Shown here: in pieces, positions 1-9,038 of the stretch | Position numbering within the stretch: position 1 is the stretch's first letter | Layout: the number at the start of each line of letters is the position of its first letter | Origin: Bacteroidaceae bacterium | Lineage (GTDB): Bacteria; Bacteroidota; Bacteroidia; Bacteroidales; Bacteroidaceae | DNA: 49,768 nt | Assembly (NCBI GenBank): GCA_024398475.1 | Contig: JAKSJB010000015.1 | Location: forward strand, 1 to 49,768 | Reading direction: 5' to 3' | Translations under genes and position numbers: made by a program | Notes under the pieces: generated by a model | What the model saw: the letters and a program-made list of their open reading frames with translations, nothing else | Databases searched by the model: none | What the model was told of the DNA's origin: nothing

Positions 1-235
1 CGGACAGGAAATAAGGCTTTGCCTTTTATTTTTCTTTTGCCTCATTCCACAAGGCTATTCCATGGATGAAACCAAATCCATGAAATGTGACCGTCAGTTT
101 CCAACAAAGGAAAAAGTGTGTACAGAAAGGACAATTTTGGTAATTGAATCATAAGAAAAAATATACAAATTTTACACAAAAAAAAATTCAAAAACGTACA
201 AAATAGATTATATTCTACTTTTTTTTTACAAATTG
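1..235. other. Intergenic, with a 24-bp mazG relic
   Basis: I see no gene here. Positions 32-55 are identical to 2996-3019, the 3' end of mazG, in the same orientation. The relic reads ALWNEAKE on the minus strand and then meets a stop. The rest is AT-rich and I recognise nothing else in it. Confidence 0.6.
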
Positions 236-267
236 TTTGTTACTATTATGTTTTTACATTACCTTTG
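236..267 (+). promoter_or_regulatory. Bacteroidetes-type promoter of the secreted 802-aa protein gene
   Basis: TTTG at 236-239 and TACCTTTG at 260-267 are separated by 20 nt, matching the TTTG/TAnnTTTG consensus. Transcription should begin near 274. An upstream ATG-like start before 421 is possible, but 421 starts a clean signal peptide. Confidence 0.75.
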
Positions 268-420
268 CAATTGTTAAAAAAATTAAAAACAATTCCATGA
301 CTATAGAAAGCAATCTTGACAATTAATAATCACCTAAACAAAATAGAACATAACCGGATTTCTTTAAATATCATTTTTTTCAAATATCGTATTATTCAAT
401 CTTTTATATTTTCTATGATT

Positions 421-2829
421 ATGAAAAAATTATTTACCACTGTTGCTGCAACTTTATTAATGTTTACAGTGAATGTTTTTAATCCTGTTGAGGCTATAGC
501 TACAACTATAGGTAATCCTCAGCCTAAGTATCAAGACTCCGACAAGTTGATAGAAACTATTCTGTCATTTGTTGCAGATGATTTTAACTCGGAAGACGGG
601 CGGAAAATTATTCAGGATGCGATAGACAGCGCCAAAACTGGATGGAATGGCGAAGAAGGTGAAATAACCAATGGTTTCATCGATCGCATTTCCAGACTTA
701 CATTTGAAGAAGATGATGCTGCAAAAGGTTATCTAAACACAATTCTGACCATCACCAACAATGCATTTCCTTTATATAATTATTTAATGGGCAACAACGT
801 TCTGCCAGGAGTTGCAGACGTTAGCAACATCAAAGTCGACACAATAGCCGCTGCTCCTATTGATGAAATGTTCTACGGAATCGGTGATGAGCGCAACTTG
901 TACAACCCAATGGGACTTAGTGACGAAGAGATAGCCAAAGGCCTTCAAGAAGGCGCTACATCTAAGTACAACCAATCATATGTATGGGGAATTGTGACTG
1001 AAGGAAACAAGGTATATTGGTCAACCAACACCAATTATATCTGTACAAGCGTTTCCGACTTACAGGATATGACAAACAACAGCCAGTTGCAAAGTGGATA
1101 CAAGACTGATTGCTGGGTTTGTGAATATAGTAAAGGTAAATATGGCCAGGAAGTACACGCCAAAATAGATTCTACATATGCTAAGTATAGCGACATACGT
1201 ATTCCTCGTATGTATTGTTATGACCCCGCAACAGGCGTCGTTGAAGATATCACCCCTGGAGAAGAGTATGGCGAAGAGTATATTAAACGTCTGCAGAACT
1301 GTCAAGGTCTTCGCTCTGCAGGTTCACACAATGGTATCGTATTCTTTGGCGGTCCTTCTGCATATGGAGGCAGTATGCAAACTGTAACAGGTGCAAGTTT
1401 CTTTGCATACGATACAGAAACGAAGAAATACATTGGATGCAGCAATTTGGATAACGTTGACGGCAACAGGGTTACAAACGTCAGACGTTGGCTTGTCTAC
1501 AACGGAGTTCTTTATTGTGGTGTCAGAATCACCGATAAGAATGGCGTCGACCGTGGTGCGGTATTACGTTGGTACGGAGACAAAAATGATCCATGGCAGT
1601 TCCACATCGTAGGTTGGTGTAAAAGCGAAGCAGCAGAACTCGCTGTATATAACAACAGAATGTATGTCGGTGGTTGGAACACAGCAACTTTCAGAGATTG
1701 TTCATTAGTAAAGGGACCTGAAATTCCAGAAGACGGTCTTCATCAAGTTGATATTGATGATCCTGAATGGGAAATTATTTGGAGAAACAGTTTCTATGAT
1801 CCTAATCCAGTTTCACGTGCAAATGCATACGTTGGATGCTTACAGGTTTGGAAAGACCAGTTATATTGGGGTACATTTACCCTTAGTTATGGTATTACAA
1901 AAATGGCACAGAATCAAGGTGTAAGCCTTCTTTCACCTGAAGGTTTGGCATTTGTTTTAGGTACTATTCGTCAAACAACTCTCTGGCGCGTTGATGGAAA
2001 TGATGAGATAGAATTGCTTTTTGGTGAAGAAAAGTTGCCTCTATGGAATAAATATACAAAACTGGACGAAAACCAAAAACCTATTGGCCCTGACACTTGG
2101 AGCATCATTGATAATGTCAAGAAGTATAAGCCTCGTTTTGGTCATGCCGGATATGGCAACCCATGGGCAGTATATACTTGGACAATGGCAGAATACCACG
2201 GAGACCTCTATCTTGGAACAAACAATGTTGACATAGTCTTCGGAAGTTTTAACAGCGGCAATAGTAGCGGCAGCGGTACTGGTACAGATACTGGCAGTGG
2301 CAAAGGCAGTGGTAAAGATTATGGCAAACTCTCCAGCATGTTCAAACTTATCCCTAGTTCTCCAAAAGAGAAATACGGCTTTGAAGTTCTGCGTATGCAA
2401 GATCCAGACAAGGCACCTGAATTCATAACAGAGAATGGTTTTGGCAATGGAACAGCATACGGTGTACGCAACTTCACAATATGCAATGACGAACTCTTTA
2501 TCGGAAGTGCATCACCATACAACATTGCACCTAATAGCGGTTGGCACTTATTCAGTTTAAAGGAAGATACTGGTACTAACGTTCAGAGCCTCACAGTCAA
2601 GCCTGCTGTAGTATTCCGCAAGGAAGAGGGCCGTATAATGGTTTCCAGCATAGACGGTAAGGAATTGTTGAATGTATGTGCATATTCAGTCGATGGCAAG
2701 GAAATTTTCAATGATACTCCAAATTCACACATTGGTGTTGTTCCTACAGGTTCAATTACTAATAGCACAGTCATCATTAAGGTTGTAACCAACGACGGAA
2801 AGACTTATACCAACAAGATGGTTTTGTAA
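421..2829 (+). CDS. Large secreted protein with Gly/Ser-rich linker and C-terminal sorting-like domain
   Basis: This encodes a protein of about 802 residues that I cannot assign to a named family. The start at 421 is chosen because it begins a typical signal peptide (MKKLF, hydrophobic core, then VEA). The central part has repeated blocks such as NGVLYCGV, NNRMYVGGW and HGDLYLGTN, which suggest a beta-propeller-like fold; this is inference. A low-complexity Gly/Ser/Thr linker lies near residues 610-640. The last 80 residues, ending TYTNKMVL, resemble the C-terminal beta-sandwich sorting domains found on secreted Bacteroidetes proteins. The gene is a single unit with its own promoter and terminator. 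A fragment of mazG upstream suggests rearrangement at this locus. Confidence 0.8.
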   Translation: MKKLFTTVAATLLMFTVNVFNPVEAIATTIGNPQPKYQDSDKLIETILSFVADDFNSEDGRKIIQDAIDSAKTGWNGEEGEITNGFIDRISRLTFEEDDAAKGYLNTILTITNNAFPLYNYLMGNNVLPGVADVSNIKVDTIAAAPIDEMFYGIGDERNLYNPMGLSDEEIAKGLQEGATSKYNQSYVWGIVTEGNKVYWSTNTNYICTSVSDLQDMTNNSQLQSGYKTDCWVCEYSKGKYGQEVHAKIDSTYAKYSDIRIPRMYCYDPATGVVEDITPGEEYGEEYIKRLQNCQGLRSAGSHNGIVFFGGPSAYGGSMQTVTGASFFAYDTETKKYIGCSNLDNVDGNRVTNVRRWLVYNGVLYCGVRITDKNGVDRGAVLRWYGDKNDPWQFHIVGWCKSEAAELAVYNNRMYVGGWNTATFRDCSLVKGPEIPEDGLHQVDIDDPEWEIIWRNSFYDPNPVSRANAYVGCLQVWKDQLYWGTFTLSYGITKMAQNQGVSLLSPEGLAFVLGTIRQTTLWRVDGNDEIELLFGEEKLPLWNKYTKLDENQKPIGPDTWSIIDNVKKYKPRFGHAGYGNPWAVYTWTMAEYHGDLYLGTNNVDIVFGSFNSGNSSGSGTGTDTGSGKGSGKDYGKLSSMFKLIPSSPKEKYGFEVLRMQDPDKAPEFITENGFGNGTAYGVRNFTICNDELFIGSASPYNIAPNSGWHLFSLKEDTGTNVQSLTVKPAVVFRKEEGRIMVSSIDGKELLNVCAYSVDGKEIFNDTPNSHIGVVPTGSITNSTVIIKVVTNDGKTYTNKMVL

Positions 2830-2864
2830 TAAAACCCACGTCGGCTAACCGACATTAAAAACGA

Positions 2865-2900
2865 GAAAGTCCGCTAATCAGTATTGGTTAGCGGACTTTC
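2865..2900 (+). terminator. Hairpin terminator
   Basis: A perfect 13-bp inverted repeat (2865-2877 with 2888-2900, 10-nt loop) follows the secreted protein gene by 35 nt. There is no long T run after it, so it may act bidirectionally or through RNA processing. Confidence 0.7.
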
Positions 2901-2980
2901 TATATAATACCATATTTCAATTTGTCTTTTATTATTCCAGCCTGCACTTTTTAGCATTGCCTACATTTTATTGTCAAAAT

Positions 2981-3781
2981 TCATTTATTACCCAATTCTT
3001 TTGCCTCATTCCACAAGGCATCCATTTCGGCAAGGGTGAGGTCCTTGATTGCCCTACCCTGTTCGCGGGCTTTCTGTTCCACATAGTTGAAACGGGAAAT
3101 AAACTTCTGGTTGGTGTGTTCGAGTGCCGTGTCGGGATTGATGTGGTACAGACGGGCTGCATTGATTAGGCTGAACATGATGTCGCCGAACTCGCGCGTA
3201 GCCTTGTCACGGTCCATGTTCTCCACTTCGGCTTCAAACTCCCGTATTTCCTCCTTCACCTTGTTCCACACATCACGGCGGTCATCCCAGTCAAAGCCCA
3301 CATTGCTTGCCTTTTCCTGAATGCGGTCTGCCTTGATTACTGAAGGCAGGGACTGCGGAACTCCACTGAGGACGGTCTTGTTGCCGTCTTTCTCCTTGGT
3401 CTTCAACTGTTCCCAATTCTGAAGAACCTGTTCTGTTCCGCTGACTGACGTATCGCCATACACATGGGGATGACGGTAGATGAGTTTGTCGCAGAGTTGG
3501 TTGCACACGTCTGCTATATCGAAGTCACGGTCCTCACTGCCTATCTTGGCATAGAACACTATATGCAGCAGCACATCGCCCAATTCCTTGCAGATGTTAC
3601 GGGTGTCGTGTTTCAGGAGAGCGTCGCAGAGTTCGTAGGTTTCCTCTATGGTATTGGGACGCAGGGATTCATACGTCTGCTTTCTGTCCCACGGACATTT
3701 CTCACGCAGGGTATCCATCACTTCGAGCAACCTGCCGAATGCCTTCAACTGGTCCTCACGGCTGTTTATGTTTGTTTCCAT
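2981..3781 (-). CDS. mazG: Nucleoside triphosphate pyrophosphohydrolase MazG
   Basis: MazG hydrolyses nucleoside triphosphates to monophosphates and pyrophosphate and acts in nucleotide-pool housekeeping and starvation responses. The 266-residue product has the usual tandem MazG layout. The N-terminal copy carries CPWDRKQT (29-36), the metal-binding EExxE (46-50) and KELGD (65-69). A second copy has KEEIREFEAE and EFGD in the C-terminal half. Length is normal for bacterial MazG. The gene stands alone on the minus strand. A possible promoter is TAATTTTG (minus strand, 3879-3872). The last 24 bp recur at 32-55. Confidence 0.95.
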   Translation of the reverse strand: METNINSREDQLKAFGRLLEVMDTLREKCPWDRKQTYESLRPNTIEETYELCDALLKHDTRNICKELGDVLLHIVFYAKIGSEDRDFDIADVCNQLCDKLIYRHPHVYGDTSVSGTEQVLQNWEQLKTKEKDGNKTVLSGVPQSLPSVIKADRIQEKASNVGFDWDDRRDVWNKVKEEIREFEAEVENMDRDKATREFGDIMFSLINAARLYHINPDTALEHTNQKFISRFNYVEQKAREQGRAIKDLTLAEMDALWNEAKELGNK

Positions 3782-3871
3782 AATCCTCTATTTGATTTGT
3801 AAGAATAAAAAAACGGGGCTTCTATCACAGTTCACACATGATATACTGCCCCTCTTATCGTTATTTGAATG

Positions 3872-3879
3872 CAAAATTA
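3872..3879 (-). promoter_or_regulatory. Probable -7 element of mazG
   Basis: TAATTTTG on the minus strand matches TAnnTTTG. A TTG lies about 22 nt further upstream near 3902. The upstream element is weak. Confidence 0.4.
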
Positions 3880-3923
3880 TGAATAATTTATGAATTAGGG
3901 ACAATGTATTATGAATTATTTAC

Positions 3924-3931
3924 TACCTTTG
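3924..3931 (+). promoter_or_regulatory. -7 element of the 156-aa lipoprotein gene
   Basis: TACCTTTG fits the Bacteroidetes -7 consensus and lies 33 nt before the ATG at 3965. This makes the alternative upstream start at 3911 unlikely. No clear -33 element is seen. Confidence 0.55.
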
Positions 3932-3964
3932 CCATTGGAAATAAACAAAAACATTAGATACATT

Positions 3965-4435
3965 ATGAAAAAACTGTTATTACTCATTGCTGCCATCGTG
4001 ACATGCAGCCTTACTTTTCAATCATGTTTGGACGATACCGACGACAAGGCTGATGCCACTTGCTGGTTCTTCGGCAACATCGACAGTATCGGTCTTACTG
4101 ATCCTGCTGACTCCGTATTCATTCCGTGCATTGTGAAAGCCCTGTGTTCACCTACCCTTTCTGCAGTCGGCGACAGTTCCCTGTTCTCTACTACTGCCGT
4201 AGGTGACTTTTTGGAACAGGCAATCTATGAATGCAGGGTGCAGGCTCATACGGAATATTCCAACAAACTGAACAGCATAAGCGGCAACGTCCTCAGGGCC
4301 AAGGCACAGTCTTACAACGGGGACTCGCTGAACGTGGATTCACTCGATGCATTTACCGTGAAGTATGGTCTGTATGATTTCAGCACTACTTCCACCGGAT
4401 TCCTTAAGATAAGCGAATACTACAAGAACTATTGA
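3965..4435 (+). CDS. Small lipoprotein of unknown function
   Basis: The product has about 156 residues. It begins MKKLLLLIAAIVTC and has a lipobox ending in Cys (LTFQSC), followed by acidic residues DDTDD, as is common for exported Bacteroidales lipoproteins. I do not recognise the mature domain. The start at 3965 is preferred over 3911 because it begins the signal peptide and lies downstream of the -7 element at 3924. It is followed 19 nt later by an HD phosphohydrolase gene and may be co-transcribed with it. Confidence 0.7.
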   Translation: MKKLLLLIAAIVTCSLTFQSCLDDTDDKADATCWFFGNIDSIGLTDPADSVFIPCIVKALCSPTLSAVGDSSLFSTTAVGDFLEQAIYECRVQAHTEYSNKLNSISGNVLRAKAQSYNGDSLNVDSLDAFTVKYGLYDFSTTSTGFLKISEYYKNY

Positions 4436-4454
4436 TTCTGAGCAGCGACGACTG

Positions 4455-5003
4455 ATGGATTTTCAGGCAATTCTCGACAGGTATTATCCGGAAGAGGGCG
4501 ACCTTCGCCGCATACTAATGACACACAGCAGGAGTGTGGCGGACAAGGCATTGGACATTGCACGCAGGAAAGGGGAACTGAACCTCGACCTGCAGTTCAT
4601 TGAAGAAGGTGCGATGCTTCACGACATAGGTGTTTTCAGATGTAATGCACCTGATATTTTCTGTTTCGGTACCAAACCTTATATCTGCCACGGCAGCATC
4701 GGTGCCGAGATTCTCCGAAACGAGGGATTTGAACGTCATGCACTTGTGTGTGAACGTCACACGGGTACCGGACTTTCACTCGACTACATCATCGGCAACA
4801 ACCTTCCCATTCCTCACCGCGACCTTCGTCCGGTGAGCATGGAGGAACAATTGATCTGCTATGCCGACAAGTTTTTCTCCAAGACGAGACTGGACAGGGA
4901 AAAGACTCCCGAACAGGCTCTTGCTTCCGTGTCGAAATGGGGAGAGGATTGTGCATCAAAGTTCAGGGAATGGGCTGAACTGTTTGATGGCATACGTCTT
5001 TAG
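4455..5003 (+). CDS. HD-domain phosphohydrolase
   Basis: This 182-residue cytosolic protein belongs to the HD/HDIG metal-dependent phosphohydrolase superfamily. The conserved histidine H24 lies in MTHSRSVAD, and the paired His-Asp is at 56-57 in LHDIG. Further histidines in ICHGSIGAEILR and CERHTGTG complete the metal-site pattern. Length and layout match stand-alone bacterial HD proteins that act on nucleotides or related phosphoesters. The substrate cannot be read from the sequence. It lies 19 nt downstream of the lipoprotein gene, so the two may share a transcript. Confidence 0.85.
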   Translation: MDFQAILDRYYPEEGDLRRILMTHSRSVADKALDIARRKGELNLDLQFIEEGAMLHDIGVFRCNAPDIFCFGTKPYICHGSIGAEILRNEGFERHALVCERHTGTGLSLDYIIGNNLPIPHRDLRPVSMEEQLICYADKFFSKTRLDREKTPEQALASVSKWGEDCASKFREWAELFDGIRL

Positions 5004-5034
5004 CCCCTGATTATTCTGCCGGTATCATTCATTC

Positions 5035-5787
5035 TCATTCCTTTGGTTTGAGATACTGCTGACGTTCTTCTTCGGGAAACTTTTCTATTGCATATCTCAG
5101 GGCTGTGCGCGGCATTGTAGTATAACGAGGGCTGCCCTCACCTTCACGGCATTGCTGCAGATAACTGCGGAGCAACTCTCCGTCGTGCTTCCCTACTTCA
5201 CGCAGAAGCCACCCTACTGCCTTGTGAATGAGATCGTGACGATGATGAAGAAGGATATCGGCAATCTGTATGCAGTCATCATATTCTCCGTGGCGCACGA
5301 ACTGCATGCAGGTGACGATGGCTATGCGCTGTTCCCACATAGTGGCACCGTTGCGTGCAAAATCATACAGGATGGTACGCGGACGTGCAAGCAACCAATT
5401 TCCCAAAATCTCATAGCAGGAAAGATCTACCAAATCCCAGTTGTTGATGTATCCTGTGTGTGAAAGGTAGAAATCAACATACATCTGCTGTTCGTCCGGA
5501 TTCTTCCTGGCATGGGCAAATTTCTGCACAAGAAGCAGAAGTCCGCACAGACGGTGTTCATGGTAAGGTGACGTAATGAGTTCCTGAACATCATCCATCG
5601 TACTTTCCTTCCAGCACGACTTTACCAAGGCACGCGTTTCGGGTACCTTGATTCCAAGAAAAAGATCTCCCTCACCATACTGTCCCTTACCAGTCTTGAA
5701 GAAACGTGAAAGATTGGCTATCTGGGATTCATTCTTCATTGCAAGTATCGCATTTGCAATTCTGCTGCTAAAAACAAGTTCTGTCAT
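5035..5787 (-). CDS. DNA alkylation repair protein, AlkD-like
   Basis: The 250-residue protein resembles the AlkD/AlkC HEAT-like repeat family, DNA glycosylases that remove alkylated bases without flipping them. Seen features are the N-terminal FLGIKVPETRAL segment typical of the family, the helical-repeat composition throughout, YINNWDLVD in the middle, and HKAVGWLLREVGK near the C-terminus; the last two are well-known family signatures. No signal peptide is present, consistent with a cytosolic enzyme. It converges with the HD gene on the left. A repeat-filled intergenic region lies on its upstream side. Confidence 0.85.
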   Translation of the reverse strand: MTELVFSSRIANAILAMKNESQIANLSRFFKTGKGQYGEGDLFLGIKVPETRALVKSCWKESTMDDVQELITSPYHEHRLCGLLLLVQKFAHARKNPDEQQMYVDFYLSHTGYINNWDLVDLSCYEILGNWLLARPRTILYDFARNGATMWEQRIAIVTCMQFVRHGEYDDCIQIADILLHHRHDLIHKAVGWLLREVGKHDGELLRSYLQQCREGEGSPRYTTMPRTALRYAIEKFPEEERQQYLKPKE

Positions 5788-5802
5788 ATTTTTATAAGTC
5801 TA

Positions 5803-5970
5803 CGAGGAGCCCCCTAACCCCCTCAAGGGGGAGAGGCAAGTCTACGAGGATTCGAGATTCGAGGATTCGAGTCTATGAGTGACCATCCGGATGGCTTTGC
5901 TTGTTGACTTGTTGTCTTGTTGACTCGTAGACTCAAAAAAAAGCCAATGGCTAATGGCTTTTTTGTCGAC
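5803..5970. repeat. Mosaic intergenic repeat cluster A, ending in a hairpin
   Basis: From left to right it holds a 30-bp C-rich block (5803-5832; exact inverse copy at 26905-26934), GAGGATTCGAG-type repeats, several GTTGACTT/GTTGACTC 8-mers, and AAAAGCCAATGGCTAATGGC followed by T6 near 5938-5965. The last element forms an AAAAAGCCA/TGGCTTTTT hairpin with flanking A and T runs and can act as a terminator in either direction. Confidence 0.8.
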
Positions 5971-6003
5971 TTCGACGACCATTCTTTGTACAAAGTTACA
6001 ATC

Positions 6004-6038
6004 TTTGTTGTATATTTCAAAATAATGCAGTAACTTTG
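6004..6038 (+). promoter_or_regulatory. Promoter of the NhaC-type antiporter gene
   Basis: TTTG at 6004-6007 and TAACTTTG at 6031-6038 are 23 nt apart. The predicted start near 6045 rules out translation from 6036 and favours the ATG at 6069. Confidence 0.6.
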
Positions 6039-6068
6039 CCTTGTAATCACATGAAAATACTTAATATT

Positions 6069-7361
6069 ATGAACAAGAAAGGTCTTTTGGCATTAAGTCC
6101 ATTGATATTATTTATTCTTTTCTTTCTGGTAGCATCACTTATTGCGGGAGATTTTTCAAAGGTTCCTATAATTGTGGCATTCTTTTTTGCCTCAATCTAC
6201 GCTATCGCTACGACAAAGGGATTAAGTCTTCCAGACAGGGTAAGAGTATTCGGACGGGGAGCAGGAACTACAAGAATGATGTTCATGATCTGGATATTCC
6301 TTTGTGCCGGAGCATTTGCAAGTTGCGCAGAATCCATGGGGTGCATAAACGAAACGGTGAACTGCATACTCAAGTTCCTTCCTTCACAATACATCCTGGG
6401 AAGCCTCTTCATTGCCGGATGCTTCATCTCCATGGCTACGGGTTCCGGACTTGGTTCCATCATGGCTATAGGACCGATTGCAATCGGTGTGGCTCGCGCT
6501 TCCGACTTCAACCTGCCTATGGTATGTGCCTTGGTTGTATGCGGGGCTATTTTCGGAGACAACCTCTCCTTTATTTCTGACACCACTATCATTGCCACCA
6601 ACTCTCAGGGATGTCAGTTGCGCGACAAGTTCAGGGTGAACATCTGGATGGCTCTCCCTGCTGCCCTGATAACCCTGGGTATCTATCTGTTCCTCGGCAA
6701 AGGTGTGTCGGCTGTGGAAATCACGGAACAGGTGGACTACATCAAGATTCTGCCTTACATACTGGTCATCATCATGGCTATTTCAGGAGTTGACGTACTG
6801 ATAACGCTGCTTGTAGGAACTCTCGTATGCGGAGTTATGGGAATGGCTTACGGTGACTTCGATTTCTACGGATGGATGGCTTCTATTGAAAAGGGAATAA
6901 CTGGAATGGGTTCACTTACCATCATATATCTGCTGGCTGCCGGTTTGATGGCGGTGATAGCACACAACGGTGGCATGGAGTATCTTACGAATGCCTGTCA
7001 GAAGATGATAAAGGGACGTCGCAGCGCCGAGTTTGCAATTGCCATACTGAGTGCGCTTACATGTATCTGTACTTCAAACAACACCGTTGCCATAATCACA
7101 TCATCTGATGCTGCAAAGGAAATAAGCAGGAAGTTCGGAGTTGATCCACGCAAGTCTGCCAGCATCCTGGACACAAGTTCGTGTATTGCCCTTGAACTTA
7201 TACCGTACAGCACACATCTGCTGGCTGTTGCAGCATTGAGCGGCATAGCAACATCTTCCATGATTCAATATGTATTCTATCCTTTTGCCCTACTCTTCTT
7301 CATGATTATCTGTATCGTTTTCGATTTGCCACGACTGAAGAAGATGCCCGTAGCAGAATAG
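6069..7361 (+). CDS. nhaC: Na+/H+ antiporter, NhaC family
   Basis: This is a polytopic inner-membrane protein of about 430 residues. It would exchange protons for sodium ions across the cytoplasmic membrane. It has some ten or more hydrophobic segments, starting with LLALSPLILFILFFLVASLI. The GAIFGDNLSFISDTTI segment matches the conserved NhaC motif with a charged GD and a SDTT core. The conserved glycine-rich stretches GSGLGSIMAIGPIAIG and the C-terminal ELIPYSTHLLAVA also fit. The start at 6069 is chosen because the promoter lies at 6004-6038; 6051 would leave almost no leader. PepD follows 25 nt downstream and is probably co-transcribed. Confidence 0.9.
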   Translation: MNKKGLLALSPLILFILFFLVASLIAGDFSKVPIIVAFFFASIYAIATTKGLSLPDRVRVFGRGAGTTRMMFMIWIFLCAGAFASCAESMGCINETVNCILKFLPSQYILGSLFIAGCFISMATGSGLGSIMAIGPIAIGVARASDFNLPMVCALVVCGAIFGDNLSFISDTTIIATNSQGCQLRDKFRVNIWMALPAALITLGIYLFLGKGVSAVEITEQVDYIKILPYILVIIMAISGVDVLITLLVGTLVCGVMGMAYGDFDFYGWMASIEKGITGMGSLTIIYLLAAGLMAVIAHNGGMEYLTNACQKMIKGRRSAEFAIAILSALTCICTSNNTVAIITSSDAAKEISRKFGVDPRKSASILDTSSCIALELIPYSTHLLAVAALSGIATSSMIQYVFYPFALLFFMIICIVFDLPRLKKMPVAE

Positions 7362-7386
7362 AGTATTTCTAAATTTACCAATAAAG

Positions 7387-8859
7387 ATGAAACAGACTTA
7401 TTTAGATATTTTCAAGGAACTGAACAGTATTCCACGCCCTTCGCACCACGAAGAAAAGATTGCCGACTATCTTTGCAGGTTTGCTGAAAGACATGAATTG
7501 AGATACAGAAGGGATGCACGGAACTGTGTGGTCATCGAAAAAGATGCAACTCCGGGATTTGAGGAATCCGAACCAATCGTGATTCTCAACCACATGGACA
7601 TGGTCTGTGCTGTCAGGAACGATTATCTGAGGGACGGAAGGAAATTCAATCCTCTTACCGACGGAATACGTTCCTACATCGAAGAGGAAAAGAAAGAAGA
7701 CGGAAGTATCGTGAGATGGATGAAAGCCGAAGGTACGTCACTTGGTGCCGACAACGGTATAGGATTGTCAATGGCACTTGCCGTACTGTCCGATGACAGT
7801 ATCGTTCACGGTCCTCTTGAAGTACTGACAACCACCAACGAAGAAGACGGAATGAGTGGTGCTGAAGCACTCAGCAGCGATTTCATCAAGGGACGCAGGA
7901 TAATCAACCTTGATTCAGAGGCATACGAGGAAATCACGGTAGGTGCTGCAGGTGCGTACCTACAGACAGGTATATGGAAAAAGAATGTACTGAATACCCC
8001 CGACGGACTCTCATATAGGAAAATAACCCTTGACGGAGGTCTGGGCGGACATTCAGGAGTAGATATCAACAAGGGAAGGTGCAACTGCATCAAGGAACTG
8101 GCAGGGATATTGAACAGAATGGACGGATTCGGTTTATACATCTGCAGCATGGACGGAGGTTCTGCCAATGCCTCAATTGCTGCCGCGGCAGAAGTGGTCG
8201 TTGCATTCGAAGAACAATATGCCCTGCAATTGGAAAAAGCACTTGAAAAGGAACGCCTACGTCTCATGGACAGATATTCCGATACCGACCCCGCACTTCA
8301 TCTTGGTTTGGAGATTACAGGTCCTATGTCGCAGCACCTGGCAAATGCCCGTGATATCCTGAATTGCATAGACAGGCTTCCATGCGGAGTAATTGAGATG
8401 CGAAGCGACATGGAAGGTGTTGTGATGACAAGCAACAACATCGGAGTTCTTCAGACAGGCGACACCTGTATTTCACTTTCATGCCATACCCGCAGTTTCG
8501 ATGACAGGACAATGGAAACGGTAGGAAAAAGCATCACGGACACATTCCGTGGCGCAGGAGCCGACGACACGAAACTCATCATGAATACGGGAGCATGGAT
8601 GGAAAGGAGTGATTCACCATTGCTGAAACTCACGTGCGACACATTTAGGGACGTACTGGGATTTGAACCGAGGAAAGTGGCTATGCATTTCGTTCTGGAA
8701 GCAGCATATTACGTGCAGAAATACCCCGGAGCAGAAATTGCATCAATAGGTCCGTTAATCATCGAACCTCACTCTCCTTCCGAGCGCGTCAACCTCAACA
8801 CAGCCGACAATATATGGAAAGTAACTGTTGAACTCCTGAAAAGATTAGCAGAAAAATAA
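7387..8859 (+). CDS. pepD: Cytosol non-specific dipeptidase / Xaa-His dipeptidase PepD
   Basis: This M20-family zinc aminopeptidase (490 aa) hydrolyses Xaa-His and other dipeptides in the cytosol. It shows the family motifs: H69 and D71 in NHMDMVC, the bridging D122 in LGADNGIG, the catalytic pair E152-E153 in TNEEDGMSG, D177-type LDSE, and a distal zinc histidine in IEPHSPSER. The lid domain lies between. Length is normal for PepD (about 485). The gene lies 25 nt after the antiporter, suggesting an operon. The downstream gap is filled with repeats. Confidence 0.95.
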   Translation: MKQTYLDIFKELNSIPRPSHHEEKIADYLCRFAERHELRYRRDARNCVVIEKDATPGFEESEPIVILNHMDMVCAVRNDYLRDGRKFNPLTDGIRSYIEEEKKEDGSIVRWMKAEGTSLGADNGIGLSMALAVLSDDSIVHGPLEVLTTTNEEDGMSGAEALSSDFIKGRRIINLDSEAYEEITVGAAGAYLQTGIWKKNVLNTPDGLSYRKITLDGGLGGHSGVDINKGRCNCIKELAGILNRMDGFGLYICSMDGGSANASIAAAAEVVVAFEEQYALQLEKALEKERLRLMDRYSDTDPALHLGLEITGPMSQHLANARDILNCIDRLPCGVIEMRSDMEGVVMTSNNIGVLQTGDTCISLSCHTRSFDDRTMETVGKSITDTFRGAGADDTKLIMNTGAWMERSDSPLLKLTCDTFRDVLGFEPRKVAMHFVLEAAYYVQKYPGAEIASIGPLIIEPHSPSERVNLNTADNIWKVTVELLKRLAEK

Positions 8860-9035
8860 CGCAAACCCTAACGCAAACGCAAAATTAATAAACGCAAACG
8901 CTAACGCAAACGCAAATCCTCGAAAATCTCGAAATCTTCTAGACTTGTTGACTCGTTGACTTGTTGACTCGTTGACTTGTAGACTTGTTGACTTGTTGAC
9001 TTGTTGACTTGTAGACTTGTTGACTCCAAAACTAC
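8860..9035. repeat. Mosaic intergenic repeat cluster B
   Basis: The region begins with CGCAAACCCTAACGCAAACG-type units, passes through CTCGAAAATCTCGAAATC, and ends with about ten 8-bp units GTTGACTT/GTTGACTC/GTAGACTT in tandem (8941-9025). The 8-bp period means no single reading frame is favoured. It separates two converging genes. Confidence 0.85.
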
Positions 9036-9038
9036 TGT

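Noticed and set aside
8941..9025. Regular GTTGACTT array resembling a CRISPR
   Set aside because: The units are 8 bp in tandem with no unique spacers and no cas genes nearby, so it is a simple repeat.
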